Below, one piece after another: positions 16,820 to 25,417 of a DNA stretch of 64,000 bases (the stretch's first letter is position 1; every line of letters starts with the position of its first letter). The position numbers and the translations under genes are program-made. The notes under the pieces were generated by a model. That model saw only the letters and a list, made by a program, of their open reading frames with translations. It was not told where the DNA came from and ran no database searches. Origin of the DNA: Oscillospiraceae bacterium (GTDB lineage: Bacteria; Bacillota; Clostridia; Oscillospirales; Acutalibacteraceae); NCBI GenBank assembly GCA_015066525.1, contig SVOG01000042.1, forward strand, positions 20,207 to 84,206. Reading direction: 5' to 3'.

Positions 16820-17659
16820 ATGGCTGAATGTTGGCTTACAGGAAAAACCGTTATCGTAACGGGCGCATCGGGAGGTATGGGCGCAGGAATTGCCGCCACC
16901 CTCATCAAAAAACACGGATGCACCGTAATCGGCGTGGCACGTAGCGAACCGAAAATGCTGAAATTCATTGAGGAACTCGGTGACGAATACAGGGAGCAGT
17001 TTTCCTACAAGCTCTTCGATGTATCGAGCCGCGAGAACTGGGAGACCTTTGCCGAAGAGCTCAAGGCAAACGGCACCAAGGTGGATATCCTCATCAACAA
17101 CGCGGGTATTCTTCCGAAATTCAAGCGTTTTGACCGCTACTCCTACGAGGAAATTGAGCAGGCAATGAATATCAATTTCTTCTCCTGCGTATACTCGATT
17201 AAAACACTGCTGCCGATGATTCTCGAATCGGACACACCGGCGATTATCAATATCGACTCTGCGGCGGCACTGATGACGCTTGCCGGAACCTCCGTCTACT
17301 CCGCGTCAAAATCGGCGCTCAGAAGTCTGACCGAAGCGCTGCGCAGCGAATACAAGGGCAAAATGTTTGTCGGACTGGTATGCCCCGGCTTTACCAAAAC
17401 GGATATTTTCCGCAACCAGGGCCCCGAAACCAATGACAAGGGGCAGAAGATGATTGATATGGTCTCCACGGACTGCGATAAGATGGTGCGCCTGATTATG
17501 CACGGTATCGAGCGCAAGCACCACCTCCAGGTGCACGGTTTTGACTCCTTTGCAATGTCGGCATTTAACCGTATGATGCCGGTACACGGCTCCATGCTCT
17601 TCAGCGCCGTGATGAAAATGGCAAACGTGGATATCTTCAAGGAAGTATTTGACGATTAA
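16820..17659 (+). CDS. Short-chain dehydrogenase/reductase
   Basis: 279-residue classical SDR. Nucleotide-binding TGASGGMG is at 14-21, NNAG near 91, the catalytic Ser in NIDSAAALM and the YxxxK motif as YSASK near 160. The residues after the second strand (VARSEPKM) leave NADP as a fair guess. PGFTKTDIF follows the active site. It precedes a GPH-family transporter by 17 bp and lies opposite a TetR-type gene, so it may act on a compound brought in by that transporter. The substrate is unknown. Confidence 0.88.
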   Translation: MAECWLTGKTVIVTGASGGMGAGIAATLIKKHGCTVIGVARSEPKMLKFIEELGDEYREQFSYKLFDVSSRENWETFAEELKANGTKVDILINNAGILPKFKRFDRYSYEEIEQAMNINFFSCVYSIKTLLPMILESDTPAIINIDSAAALMTLAGTSVYSASKSALRSLTEALRSEYKGKMFVGLVCPGFTKTDIFRNQGPETNDKGQKMIDMVSTDCDKMVRLIMHGIERKHHLQVHGFDSFAMSAFNRMMPVHGSMLFSAVMKMANVDIFKEVFDD

Positions 17660-17676
17660 TCTTAAGGAGTAAAATT

Positions 17677-19119
17677 ATGTCAAACGAAATCACCGATATC
17701 ACCAAGCAGAAACATCTGAAATTCAAGGAAATCCTCGCGTATTCCCTGGGGCTCTTCGGATTCCAGGCAATCGTGGGACTCCTCTTTACCTATCAGGCAG
17801 AGTTCTCGGGCTCGATTCTCGGCGCAAATGTCATCGTGGTCGCCATTCTCGTGCTCGTGGCAAAGATTGTATCCGCTGCCGCTGACCCGATTGTCGGCAA
17901 CCTCGTCGACCGCTCGCAGAGCAAACTTGGCAAGTTCAAATCCATGATTGTCTACTCGCTCGCACCCCTGCTGATTGCGACCGCCATCATCTTCGTCAAG
18001 GTGCCGTTTAAGGGTGTCGGACTGTATGTCTGGATTTTCATCGTGAGCCTCATCTGGTCCATCGCAATGACGATGGGCGATGTGCCGTCGCAGGGTATTG
18101 CTGCGGCGCTCACACCAAACCCGACCGAGAGAACGAACGTCGTTTCCATTTCCAACACGGCGAAGCAAATCGGTTTTTCCGCGTGTGCGGTTATCGTGCC
18201 GATTGTCTGCCTCATCGTGCCGCAGGGCTCTCAGGTCATCGGTTTTGAAGGCGACCAGGACACCCCGATGAACGCAACGGAATTCCTCTTCGTCGGCATT
18301 CTCACCGCCGTTCTCGGCTGCGTACTCTTTGCGCTGATTCCGCTGATAAATAAAGAGCGCGTAACGAATGCTTCCAGTGAAACCGTCGGTTTCAAGGAGA
18401 TGTTCGCTGCGCTGAAATCAAACAAACCGTTTATGCTCGTCATCATTTCCTACTTCCTCGGCTTCGGCCGTCAGATGGCAATGGGCATCCAGGTACAGGC
18501 GGCTACCATCATCCTCGGCAGCCAGAATCTCGTTGTCGTGCTCGGCATTGTCACCGCTATCGGCTCGATGATCAGTATGGCAATCTGCCCGTTTTTGATT
18601 AAGAAACTCAATGAAAAGAAGGCATACATCCTGCTGTCGGTTTACGGTTTTGCAGCCTCCATCTTCTCGTTCATCATCGGACATTTCTGGTTCGACAATC
18701 CGAAGAATATGGTACTCACCGTTCTCTTCTACGCATCGCTCTTCCTCATCGGCTTACAGTTCGGTGCGGTAACGCTGATGCCGATGATTATGACAGCGGA
18801 CTGCGTGGACGCTTACGAATACGAAACGGGCAAGAGAAATGAGGGCGCTTGCTACTCCATTCTCACCCTCACTATCAAGGTTTGCCTCGCGCTCGGTATG
18901 GCAGTCGGTCTCGTCTTTGTCGGCGCTTCGGGTTATTACGAGGCACTCAGCGCGCAGAATTTTGAAGCGTGCAACAAGGACGTCATCTTCTTTGCCTACA
19001 CGGCGCTGCCCGGTATCCTCGCCCTTCTCTCCATCATCCCGATGCTCAAATACGACATCGTGGGCGAGAAGAAGGCAAAAATTTCCGCGGCACTCGCTGC
19101 CAGAAGAACCGAAAACTGA
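17677..19119 (+). CDS. GPH-family sugar/cation symporter (MFS)
   Basis: 480-residue protein with 12 predicted membrane helices of the glycoside-pentoside-hexuronide family. Typical pieces are ADPIVGNLVDRSQSKLGKFKSM in the first cytoplasmic loop and MIMTADCVDAYEYETGKRNEGACYSI in the middle-late part. It probably imports a glycoside with Na+ or H+. It has AAGGAG before the ATG and lies in one operon with the SDR gene. A second, related copy is at 34726; both end in a GEKK..I.AALA..R tail. Confidence 0.88.
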   Translation: MSNEITDITKQKHLKFKEILAYSLGLFGFQAIVGLLFTYQAEFSGSILGANVIVVAILVLVAKIVSAAADPIVGNLVDRSQSKLGKFKSMIVYSLAPLLIATAIIFVKVPFKGVGLYVWIFIVSLIWSIAMTMGDVPSQGIAAALTPNPTERTNVVSISNTAKQIGFSACAVIVPIVCLIVPQGSQVIGFEGDQDTPMNATEFLFVGILTAVLGCVLFALIPLINKERVTNASSETVGFKEMFAALKSNKPFMLVIISYFLGFGRQMAMGIQVQAATIILGSQNLVVVLGIVTAIGSMISMAICPFLIKKLNEKKAYILLSVYGFAASIFSFIIGHFWFDNPKNMVLTVLFYASLFLIGLQFGAVTLMPMIMTADCVDAYEYETGKRNEGACYSILTLTIKVCLALGMAVGLVFVGASGYYEALSAQNFEACNKDVIFFAYTALPGILALLSIIPMLKYDIVGEKKAKISAALAARRTEN

Positions 19120-19131
19120 TAAACTACAAAT

Positions 19132-19158
19132 GGGCGGTCTTGTGCCGCCCGTTGTTTT
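19132..19158 (+). terminator. Terminator between the transporter and fumC
   Basis: Stem GGGCGG / CCGCCC with loop TCTTGTG, then GTTGTTTT. It stands 11 bp before the fumC start and partly separates the two genes. Confidence 0.6.
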
Positions 19159-19169
19159 AGGAGATACTT

Positions 19170-20546
19170 ATGGATTATCGTATTGAACACGACTCAATGG
19201 GCGAGGTAAAGGTACCCGCCGACAAATACTGGGGCGCCCAGACGCAGCGCAGCAAGGATAATTTCAGAATCGGCGCCGGAATTGAGACAATGCCCAAAGA
19301 GATTATCACCGCATTCGGAATGCTCAAGAAAGCGGCAGCGCTCGCCAATCATCAACTGAAAAGCGAGAAGATGACCGACGAAAAATGCGCCGCTATTTGT
19401 AAGGCGTGCGATGAAGTCATCGCGGGTCAGCTCTCTCAGCATTTCCCGCTCGTTGTATGGCAGACGGGCTCGGGCACGCAGTCAAATATGAACGCCAACG
19501 AAGTCATCGCCAACCGCGCAAACGAAATCGCGGGCAAGGCGCTCTGCCACCCGAATGACGACATCAATATGAGCCAGAGTTCCAACGATACCTTCCCAAC
19601 CGCAATGCACATCGCAGCGGCAAAGATTATCAAGGACGCGGTATTCCCCGCGCTCGACGGACTTATCTCCACCTTTTGCCGTCTCGAAAAAGAGAACGAG
19701 GGCATTGTCAAGAGCGGCAGAACGCATCTCCAGGACGCGACGCCGATTACCTTCTCGCAGGAAATCAGCGGCTGGCGCAGCAGTCTCCAAACAGACAGAC
19801 GTTTGCTTGAGACGGCGCTCGACGAGCTTTCGGAAATCGCACTCGGCGGCACGGCAGTCGGTACGGGACTGAACGCCCCCGCAGGATTCGACACCACGGT
19901 CGCAGAAAAACTCAGCGAAGTGGCAAATATGCCCTTCCGAAGCGCAGCGAATAAATTTCACGCGCTGACCTCGAAGGACGAAATCGTCTTTGCCCACGGT
20001 GCGCTCAAAGCGCTCGCGGCGGACTTAATGAAAATTGCCAACGATGTGCGCTGGCTCGCAAGCGGTCCGCGCCTCGGTCTCGGGGAAATCAAAATTCCCG
20101 AAAACGAGCCGGGCTCATCGATTATGCCGGGCAAGGTCAATCCCACACAGTGCGAGGCGCTGACGATGGTCGCCGTGCAGGTCATGGGTAACGACGCGGC
20201 AATCGGCTTTGCGGCAAGTCAGGGCAATTTCGAACTCAACGTGTTTATGCCCGTGACGATTTATAATTTCCTGCAGTCGGCAAGGCTACTCGCCGACGCG
20301 ATGCAGTCATTTAATAAAAACTGTGCATCGGGCATCAAAGCGGACAAAGAAAAAATGCACCATAACCTGCACAATTCGCTGATGCTGGTCACGGCACTCA
20401 ATCCCTATATCGGCTACGAAAACGCGGCAAAAACCGCCAAGAAAGCGTACGCCGAAAACATCTCGCTCAAAGAAGCTTGTCTCGCTCTCGGCTTCCTCAC
20501 CGAAGAGGAATTCGACAAGGCATTCAAGCCCGAAGAAATGGTATAA
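19170..20546 (+). CDS. fumC: Class II fumarate hydratase
   Basis: 458-residue tetrameric fumarase, converting fumarate and malate. Diagnostic parts are [16 protein letters not shown] near 95, [11 protein letters not shown] near 135, [16 protein letters not shown] near 180 and the superfamily signature [15 protein letters not shown] near 312. Length and order match FumC well. The related argininosuccinate/aspartate lyases lack the SGTQSNMN stretch, so this assignment is firm. It has AGGAG before the ATG and its own terminator behind. Confidence 0.96.
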   Translation: MDYRIEHDSMGEVKVPADKYWGAQTQRSKDNFRIGAGIETMPKEIITAFGMLKKAAALANHQLKSEKMTDEKCAAICKACDEVIAGQLSQHFPLVVWQTGSGTQSNMNANEVIANRANEIAGKALCHPNDDINMSQSSNDTFPTAMHIAAAKIIKDAVFPALDGLISTFCRLEKENEGIVKSGRTHLQDATPITFSQEISGWRSSLQTDRRLLETALDELSEIALGGTAVGTGLNAPAGFDTTVAEKLSEVANMPFRSAANKFHALTSKDEIVFAHGALKALAADLMKIANDVRWLASGPRLGLGEIKIPENEPGSSIMPGKVNPTQCEALTMVAVQVMGNDAAIGFAASQGNFELNVFMPVTIYNFLQSARLLADAMQSFNKNCASGIKADKEKMHHNLHNSLMLVTALNPYIGYENAAKTAKKAYAENISLKEACLALGFLTEEEFDKAFKPEEMV

Positions 20547-20549
20547 GAA

Positions 20550-20573
20550 AAAGGCTGTCAACGACAGCCTTTT
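20550..20573 (+). terminator. Terminator of fumC, usable from both sides
   Basis: Stem AAAGGCTGTC / GACAGCCTTT with loop AAC, then TT. It also stands just after the stop codon of the convergent lipase gene. Confidence 0.8.
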
Positions 20574-20577
20574 ACTA

Positions 20578-21757
20578 TTATAAACTGTTAATCATACTGA
20601 GGTGCTGCGTGTAGAAATCGCGGACATCCATCGTTTTCATCAGACCGCCCTGGAGCGACATATGGTCGCCGTCGAAGGTCGGCATAATGTTCCACTCGCC
20701 CGCTTTCACCTTGCCCGCCACATACTCCGTCTGCGGTGCGCTAAAGGGTGCGCGCTGAAATCGTGTTGACAAGTCCGTCGTTTTCGTACCAGCTCTCGTC
20801 GGCTTTGATACCGCCTTCGGACTCCTCGGTGAACTTACCCATCAGGCGCGAAGTCTTAATGAAGAGGCTCTCCATCTTGCTCTCGTCGGGGATATAAGTA
20901 CCGTCGTCCTGCTTCACCGTCGCAGTGCAGGGTACTGAGAAATAATACACATTTTTGAGGGTGCTGATACTGTCGTTGAGCGCCTTTGCATTATCGAGGA
21001 GCATATCGAAATTCGCATTGTCGAAATCCGCTCTGCCGTCGTCCTTTTCCTGATTGGCGGACGCCATCATTTTATTCAGCACATCCTGCATCTTATTTTT
21101 CGCGGTATCGGGCACATCGTCCTCAACGCCGCCCACATCGTACGCCGTCGTGCCGTTATGCGGTGAGGCAAGCGCCGTAATGCTGTAAATCCAGTCCGCC
21201 TTGCCGCCGGCAAAAAGCGGGGACAAATCGTCCGCGTCGGTCGCCTTTCGCTCCGCTTCACTACCGTTTGCCATCAATTCACTCAGCAGACGCACTGTCG
21301 CGCCGCCGAAGGAGTGCCCGAGCAGGTTAATCTTATGCTCGCTATCCCATTCTTCAATCAGCGGTTTCTTTGTAAAGTCCGTGCCGTAGCGCGCGTGGTG
21401 GCAGCGCTCGCTATGCTCCTTGCCGTAATCCACGACGCTACCCGTCAGCTGCGCATAGAGTTCGCACGCTCTGTCCCACGCGCTGCCGTGGGGTGCGACC
21501 GAAGCACTGACGCAGTCGAAGCCCTGCTTGTTGAGATATTTCATCAAATCGCCGCCGCGCATTCCCCAGTATTTGAGAAAATGATTCTGAAAATCATAAC
21601 TGCCCCAGCCCGACAGTCCGTGCACAAAGACAAAGGTGTAATTTGTCTTGAAGTTCTCCGGCTCCGCCTTGGCTGTCGGCTCACTCTTCGCGCAGGAAGA
21701 AAAGAGCAGGGTCAACGCTAAAACAAGTACTAATAATCGAGACTTTTTCATAATCAT
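20578..21757 (-). pseudogene. Secreted lipase (staphylococcal lipase-like), frameshifted near the C-terminus
   Basis: A lipoprotein-type signal (MKKSRLLVLVLALTLLFSSCAKS) precedes an alpha/beta hydrolase with HGLSGWGSYDF (oxyanion region) and the nucleophile motif GHSFGGAT. The first frame ends soon after WYENDGLVNTISAR. The remaining C-terminus continues in another frame as APFSAPQTEYV...GEWNIMPTFDGDHMSLQGG...VRDFYTQHL, which carries the expected catalytic His. The switch falls in a GCGCGC run near 20755: one extra or two missing bases. The track lists the pieces as 20741-21790 and 20578-20772. It may be a true mutation, a sequencing error, or phase variation. No good ribosome site precedes the start (ATG at 21757 or 21751). 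Confidence 0.8.
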
Positions 21758-21761
21758 ACCC

Positions 21762-21785
21762 AAAAGGGCGCCCGTTAAGGCGCCC
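21762..21785 (-). terminator. Terminator after trxA
   Basis: On the minus strand GGGCGCC / GGCGCCC, then TTTT, 13 bp after the trxA stop and just before the lipase start. Confidence 0.7.
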
Positions 21786-21798
21786 GACATTATTTTAA

Positions 21799-22104
21799 TT
21801 AGCTGATAGCCGCTACAATATTTTCCTTCGGGGTTACGCCGATGAATGTCTCGGCAACCTCTCCGTCCTTAATCACAAGGATGGTCGGGATGGACATTAC
21901 CTGGTACTTCTCAGCCAGGTCGTCGTTCTCATCCACATCCACCTTGCCGACAACAATATCCGGATTCTCCGCTGCAATCTCGTCAATAACGGGGGACATC
22001 ATCTTGCAGGGACCGCACCATACTGCGTAAAAGTCGATAAGGCAGGTCTTGCCCGAATTTAATACTTCGTTTTCAAAATTTGCTTCTGTGATTTCTTTAA
22101 CCAT
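21799..22104 (-). CDS. trxA: Thioredoxin
   Basis: 101-residue thioredoxin with WCGPC (C30, C33), DFYAVWCGPCKMMSPVIDEIA and the cis-proline segment SIPTILVIKDGE. It acts in the cytoplasm as dithiol donor. It is the last gene of an operon with glutathione peroxidase and thioredoxin reductase, 2 bp after the reductase, so it is very likely their electron carrier. Confidence 0.96.
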   Translation of the reverse strand: MVKEITEANFENEVLNSGKTCLIDFYAVWCGPCKMMSPVIDEIAAENPDIVVGKVDVDENDDLAEKYQVMSIPTILVIKDGEVAETFIGVTPKENIVAAIS

Positions 22105-22106
22105 AA

Positions 22107-22958
22107 TTAGTTCTCCTTGGATTTCAGATATTTTACAGCCGACAGTCCAGCCTCGGCGCCCTCGTAGACCGCCTTGCAGACCTGGAGGAGTCCGCCCGTC
22201 ACATTACCACAGGAGTAAACTCCCGGGAGGTTGGTGGACATATCGGGATTCACCTTAATACTGTCGCCGTCAAGCGCGATGCCAAGCTTCTTCGCAAAAT
22301 CCGCACCGCCCGCTACGCCGAGCGCAACGAAGAGTCCGTCAAGTTCGAGTTCGCTGCCGTCCTCAAATACCACGGAGCCGACTTTGCCGTCGCCTTTGAT
22401 TTCGGCAATCTTCTTCGTAATGACTTCGTACTTATCGGTCTCGGGCGCGTCCAGTCCGTCCGTAAGGACATAAAGCTTTGCCACGATGTTCTCAAGGTCG
22501 CCCGCCTCGCTGAGCGCATAGTCGCCGTTTCCGAGCACGGCTACCGTCTTCTTGCGGTAAAAGAATCCGTCGCAGATGGCGCAGTAGCTGACGCCCCTGC
22601 CCTCGAAATCGACGGCACCCTTAATATTCGGGCGCACTTTCTTATTACCCGTGGCGAGAATGAGTGTCTTGCCCTCGTAGCCGTTGACCTGATAGGTCAT
22701 CGAGGCGGTCATCGCGATATGCGTAACCTCTTCCTCGATTACCTCGACGCCGAGTTCCCTCGCCTGAGCGATACCGTCACGGTATAAATCCGTGCCGGTG
22801 ATACCGCCCTTGAAACCGTAGTAATTATCAATCATATGCGCCTTTTCGAGCTGCGACTCGCCGTGATAGAGCACGAGCACGCTCTTATTGGCACGCTTTG
22901 CGTAGAGCGACGCGGAGATTCCCGCAGGACCCGCTCCTATTATTATAACATCATACAT
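22107..22958 (-). CDS. Thioredoxin reductase-like flavoprotein, possibly ferredoxin-dependent
   Basis: 283-residue flavoprotein with FAD-binding [15 protein letters not shown] at the start, the redox pair CAIC (C126, C129), and a C-terminal GVYSCGNVTGGLLQV where FAD is held. In the second nucleotide domain GNGDYA is present, but the HRRxxxR segment that binds the NADPH phosphate is replaced by YVLTDGLDAPE. This loss resembles the pyridine-nucleotide-independent, ferredoxin-linked thioredoxin reductases known from clostridia. The protein is also shorter than the usual 305-320 residues. It stands between gpx and trxA on one transcript. Confidence 0.87.
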   Translation of the reverse strand: MYDVIIIGAGPAGISASLYAKRANKSVLVLYHGESQLEKAHMIDNYYGFKGGITGTDLYRDGIAQARELGVEVIEEEVTHIAMTASMTYQVNGYEGKTLILATGNKKVRPNIKGAVDFEGRGVSYCAICDGFFYRKKTVAVLGNGDYALSEAGDLENIVAKLYVLTDGLDAPETDKYEVITKKIAEIKGDGKVGSVVFEDGSELELDGLFVALGVAGGADFAKKLGIALDGDSIKVNPDMSTNLPGVYSCGNVTGGLLQVCKAVYEGAEAGLSAVKYLKSKEN

Positions 22959-22976
22959 CAGGAATTACCACCGTAA

Positions 22977-23441
22977 TTATAAAATAGCCTCTACCTTAGC
23001 CTCGATTTCCTCGGGAGTAACCTTGGAGCCGAAACGCTCGACAATATTGCCGTCACGGTCAATGAGGAATTTCGTGAAGTTCCAGCCGATTTTTGCGCCG
23101 CCCGTCTGCTCCACAAGATATTTGTAAAGCGGGTCTGCGTCCTTGCCGTTAACCTTAATCTTCTTAAATCTCGGGAAGGTTGTGCCAAACTTACGCGAGC
23201 AAACCTGGTTGATACCCTCGTCGCTTTCGCGTGCCTGGAAAGCAAACTGATTGCAGGGGAAGTCGAGAATTTCAAATCCCCGGTCCTTGTACTTCTTATA
23301 CATTGCCTCAAGTCCGTTGTACTGAGGTGTGAAGCCGCAGTGTGTTGCCGTGTTGACGATAAGAAGCACCTTGCCTCTGTACTGGTCAAGCGCAACTTCT
23401 TCACCCTTCTGTGACATTACTTTGAAATCTAATACGTTCAT
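22977..23441 (-). CDS. Glutathione peroxidase family protein, probably thioredoxin-dependent
   Basis: 154-residue peroxidase. NTATHCGFTPQYNGLE puts the peroxidatic residue at C35 (cysteine, not selenocysteine). FPCNQFAFQ and WNFTKFLIDRDG are the other family motifs, with Gln and Trp of the catalytic set. A further Cys (NQVCSRKFG) is a candidate resolving residue, as in thioredoxin-using GPx. The lack of a dimer loop fits that class. It leads an operon with trxR-like and trxA genes. AAGGAGG precedes the ATG and a perfect consensus promoter drives it. Confidence 0.93.
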   Translation of the reverse strand: MNVLDFKVMSQKGEEVALDQYRGKVLLIVNTATHCGFTPQYNGLEAMYKKYKDRGFEILDFPCNQFAFQARESDEGINQVCSRKFGTTFPRFKKIKVNGKDADPLYKYLVEQTGGAKIGWNFTKFLIDRDGNIVERFGSKVTPEEIEAKVEAIL

Positions 23442-23471
23442 TTCTGCTTCCTCCTTGATTTTGTAAAATTA

Positions 23472-23505
23472 AATTGTGTACAATTCATTTCGTTATCATT
23501 ATAAC
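23472..23505 (-). promoter_or_regulatory. Inverted repeats near the gpx start (candidate operator)
   Basis: Two palindromes lie between the -10 and the start codon: AATTGTGTACAATT (23472-23485) and GTTATCATTATAAC (23492-23505), the latter overlapping the -10. A peroxide sensor such as PerR would make sense, but the match to its 7-1-7 box is only partial. Confidence 0.3.
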
Positions 23506-23526
23506 AATATCATTTCCATTTGTCAA
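23498..23526 (-). promoter_or_regulatory. Consensus promoter of the gpx-trx operon
   Basis: On the minus strand TTGACA, 17 bp, TATAAT: a perfect sigma-A promoter, about 57 bp before the gpx ATG. Confidence 0.85.
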
Positions 23527-23563
23527 GCATTTTTTCAAAATAATTGATTTGCACAAATACGCA

Positions 23564-23589
23564 AATGGAGGGACAAGAGTCCCTCCATT
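23564..23589 (-). terminator. Terminator after the riboswitch-controlled gene
   Basis: Stem AATGGAGGGAC / GTCCCTCCATT with a 4-base loop, a few bases after the stop of the secreted toroid protein. The T-run on the minus strand is short. Confidence 0.6.
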
Positions 23590-23595
23590 ACATTA

Positions 23596-25164
23596 TCATT
23601 TTACTTTGATTGTAACAGTCACGGTCTTTGTAGCTGGTTTGTAGTTTGCGTTACCTGCCGCTGTAACCTTAACTTTTACTTTGTAAGCGCCTTTTTTCAG
23701 ACCCTTTTTAACGGTAATCTTGCCGTTTTTAGCAACCGTGATTTTCTTGTTGCCGCTTGCTTTTTTGTAAGTAACCGCGCCCTGCGCCTTGCTGATAGCA
23801 AACGCCTTTTTTGCGGTAACGGTCTGGTTTTTCTTTTTAAGACTTGCAAACTTAACGGTTGCGGTCTTGCCCTTTGCAACAAGTGTATTCGCCGCTTTCG
23901 TTATTCTGAAATTCAAGTTTAAACTGCCGAAATATAATCCGCTGAAAGTAACAGTTGCTGTCGCCGTGCCGACTTTAATATTATTTGTATACTTAACAGT
24001 ATAATACTTGCTGTTAACAACGTTGCCCTCAACATCCTTGACTGTAACGGCAGGAGTTTTTGCGCTGCCACTGTATGTGTACGACGTTGCTGAAAGTGTA
24101 ACGCTTTTGAGTGCAGGAATGTACTCAGCAGAAATATTGCCGCAGATTGGGCATTTGCTCAGATACACGCCGTTGTGGTTAAAGCCTGCGGCTTTTGTAA
24201 CCTGCCAAATATCAGTTGTAACGTGTACTTTGCCGACAATACGCTTGAACTGGATGAGTGAAAGCAAAGCGTCCTTTGTGGCATAAGTATCGTCTTTACC
24301 GTTTACGGTGAACGCACCTGTTTCAGAATTATAGAAATTGTCAATCAGCTTTTGATAGTACCAATAAGCGCTATTTGCGTCAAGCGCCGAGGAGAAGCCA
24401 AGCATTGCAAGCGCAGTTGAGTCTGCGTTTACTGTTGTAACGTAATTATTGTCGGCATACGCGCCGTCCTCTTTTGTATATGATTTAAGAACACCGCAAG
24501 CGTCGTCAATATACTCGTTATAAAGACCTGAAATCGCTGTCGGATACAGCGCAGCAAGGAAGTGTCCAGTGTTGTCGCACGAATAGCCGTAGTAGTTCAT
24601 GCCGCTGCCTTTGGTGTAAAAACGGGCAATCAAATCGTCTGCGAGCGTTTTTGCAAATTCATCCTGAACTGCTGCCCAGATTGCGAGCCTGTAAGAATAT
24701 GGGTTTGAAATTGTAGTAAGGTCAAAACTCTCAAATGCCGCAGTGATGTCAAAGCCTTCAAAATCTGCGGGGTCAAGTTTCATACTGCGAAGGGTGAGGA
24801 TAACAGCGCCGTAAACGCCGATATCTTCATAACTGTAGGAATATGACTTCCAGTCGCCGTTTTCGTCCTGATACCATTCTGTGCCTTCGATAATAATTTT
24901 ACCATCGTTTTTGGTAAGATTTGCCTTCAGGTTTTCAAGATAATTCGCCTTGTAAGCGCTCATATCGTAACCTGCGTCAGTCAAAAGCCAGTAGTCGCCG
25001 TAACTGAGCGAACTCATATCGCTGTTGTTTGCAATATAATTTGCCGCATTTGAAATCTGGTTGCTTAACTGACTTACTCCGCTTGTTTCTGCCTGTGCGG
25101 TAAAAGTGCCGAAGCAGGAAAGCAGCATTACAAGCGCCAGTGTGAGTGATAATACTTTTTTCAT
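23596..25164 (-). CDS. Secreted alpha/alpha-toroid (prenyltransferase-fold) protein with Ig-like domain, B12-riboswitch controlled
   Basis: 522-residue exported protein. The start MKKVLSLTLALVM with GGGAGG upstream was chosen; the longer track ORF begins inside the riboswitch region. A signal peptide ends near AQA (about 25). Residues about 40-330 are helical repeats of the terpenoid cyclase/prenyltransferase toroid type (DNTGHFLAALYPTA, EDGAYADNNYVTTVNADSTALAMLGFSSA, ETGAFTVNGKDDTYATKDALLSLIQF). An MBG-like Ig domain (about 355-425: LSATSYTYSGSAKTPAVTV.D) and a Lys-rich C-terminal repeat (about 430-520) follow. The toroid fold is the one used by intrinsic factor and transcobalamin. Cobalamin binding is inferred from riboswitch plus fold; no ligand residues can be shown. 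Codons are more A-rich than in neighbours. Confidence 0.85.
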   Translation of the reverse strand: MKKVLSLTLALVMLLSCFGTFTAQAETSGVSQLSNQISNAANYIANNSDMSSLSYGDYWLLTDAGYDMSAYKANYLENLKANLTKNDGKIIIEGTEWYQDENGDWKSYSYSYEDIGVYGAVILTLRSMKLDPADFEGFDITAAFESFDLTTISNPYSYRLAIWAAVQDEFAKTLADDLIARFYTKGSGMNYYGYSCDNTGHFLAALYPTAISGLYNEYIDDACGVLKSYTKEDGAYADNNYVTTVNADSTALAMLGFSSALDANSAYWYYQKLIDNFYNSETGAFTVNGKDDTYATKDALLSLIQFKRIVGKVHVTTDIWQVTKAAGFNHNGVYLSKCPICGNISAEYIPALKSVTLSATSYTYSGSAKTPAVTVKDVEGNVVNSKYYTVKYTNNIKVGTATATVTFSGLYFGSLNLNFRITKAANTLVAKGKTATVKFASLKKKNQTVTAKKAFAISKAQGAVTYKKASGNKKITVAKNGKITVKKGLKKGAYKVKVKVTAAGNANYKPATKTVTVTIKVK

Positions 25165-25179
25165 CTTAATCCTCCCAAT

Positions 25180-25204
25180 AAAAAAGCTCTGCCTCGGGCA
25201 GAGC
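25180..25204 (-). terminator. Expression-platform terminator of the cobalamin riboswitch
   Basis: On the minus strand GCTCTGCC / GGCAGAGC with a 3-base loop, then TTTTTTAT, ending 15 bp before the start codon. Placed after the aptamer, it should stop transcription when cobalamin is bound. Confidence 0.85.
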
Positions 25205-25274
25205 GAAAATGAGTACGACGAAAAAGCCGCAAACACCCATCCCTCTTCCGCTTGCCCAAGAGTATGAATTAACG

Positions 25275-25405
25275 CTGAAACTCGTCTCCCGACTTATGAC
25301 AACACAAATCGCCTTCTCAGTTTCCCGATGGCTGATGATTTGCTCTCCCGTCAAATACGGTAATGGCGGTTGTGCAGGATTCGCACCTGCTTCCGTTAGT
25401 TTCAG
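25275..25405 (-). promoter_or_regulatory. Cobalamin riboswitch aptamer
   Basis: Reading the minus strand: CTGAAAC opens a closing helix that is matched by GTTTCAG 120 bases later. Between them are the hallmark GGAAGCAGGTGCGAATCCTGC (stem with GTGCGAATC loop), ACAACCGCCATTACCG, and near the end AAGTCGGGAGAC, corresponding to the AGTCAGGANACC segment of cobalamin riboswitches. At about 131 nt it is compact. It lies between a promoter and a terminator hairpin, so control is at transcription level. Family fit is by eye; an Rfam covariance search would settle the subclass. Confidence 0.87.
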
Positions 25406-25417
25406 ATTTGCAAAAAC

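Noticed and set aside
20578-20772. 64-codon ORF as an independent small gene
   Set aside because: Its sequence continues the lipase C-terminus after a frameshift and has no own ribosome site.
25363-25400. Possible tRNA because of GGTGCGAATCCTGCAC (T-arm-like)
   Set aside because: No acceptor or anticodon arm; the stem-loop belongs to the cobalamin riboswitch.
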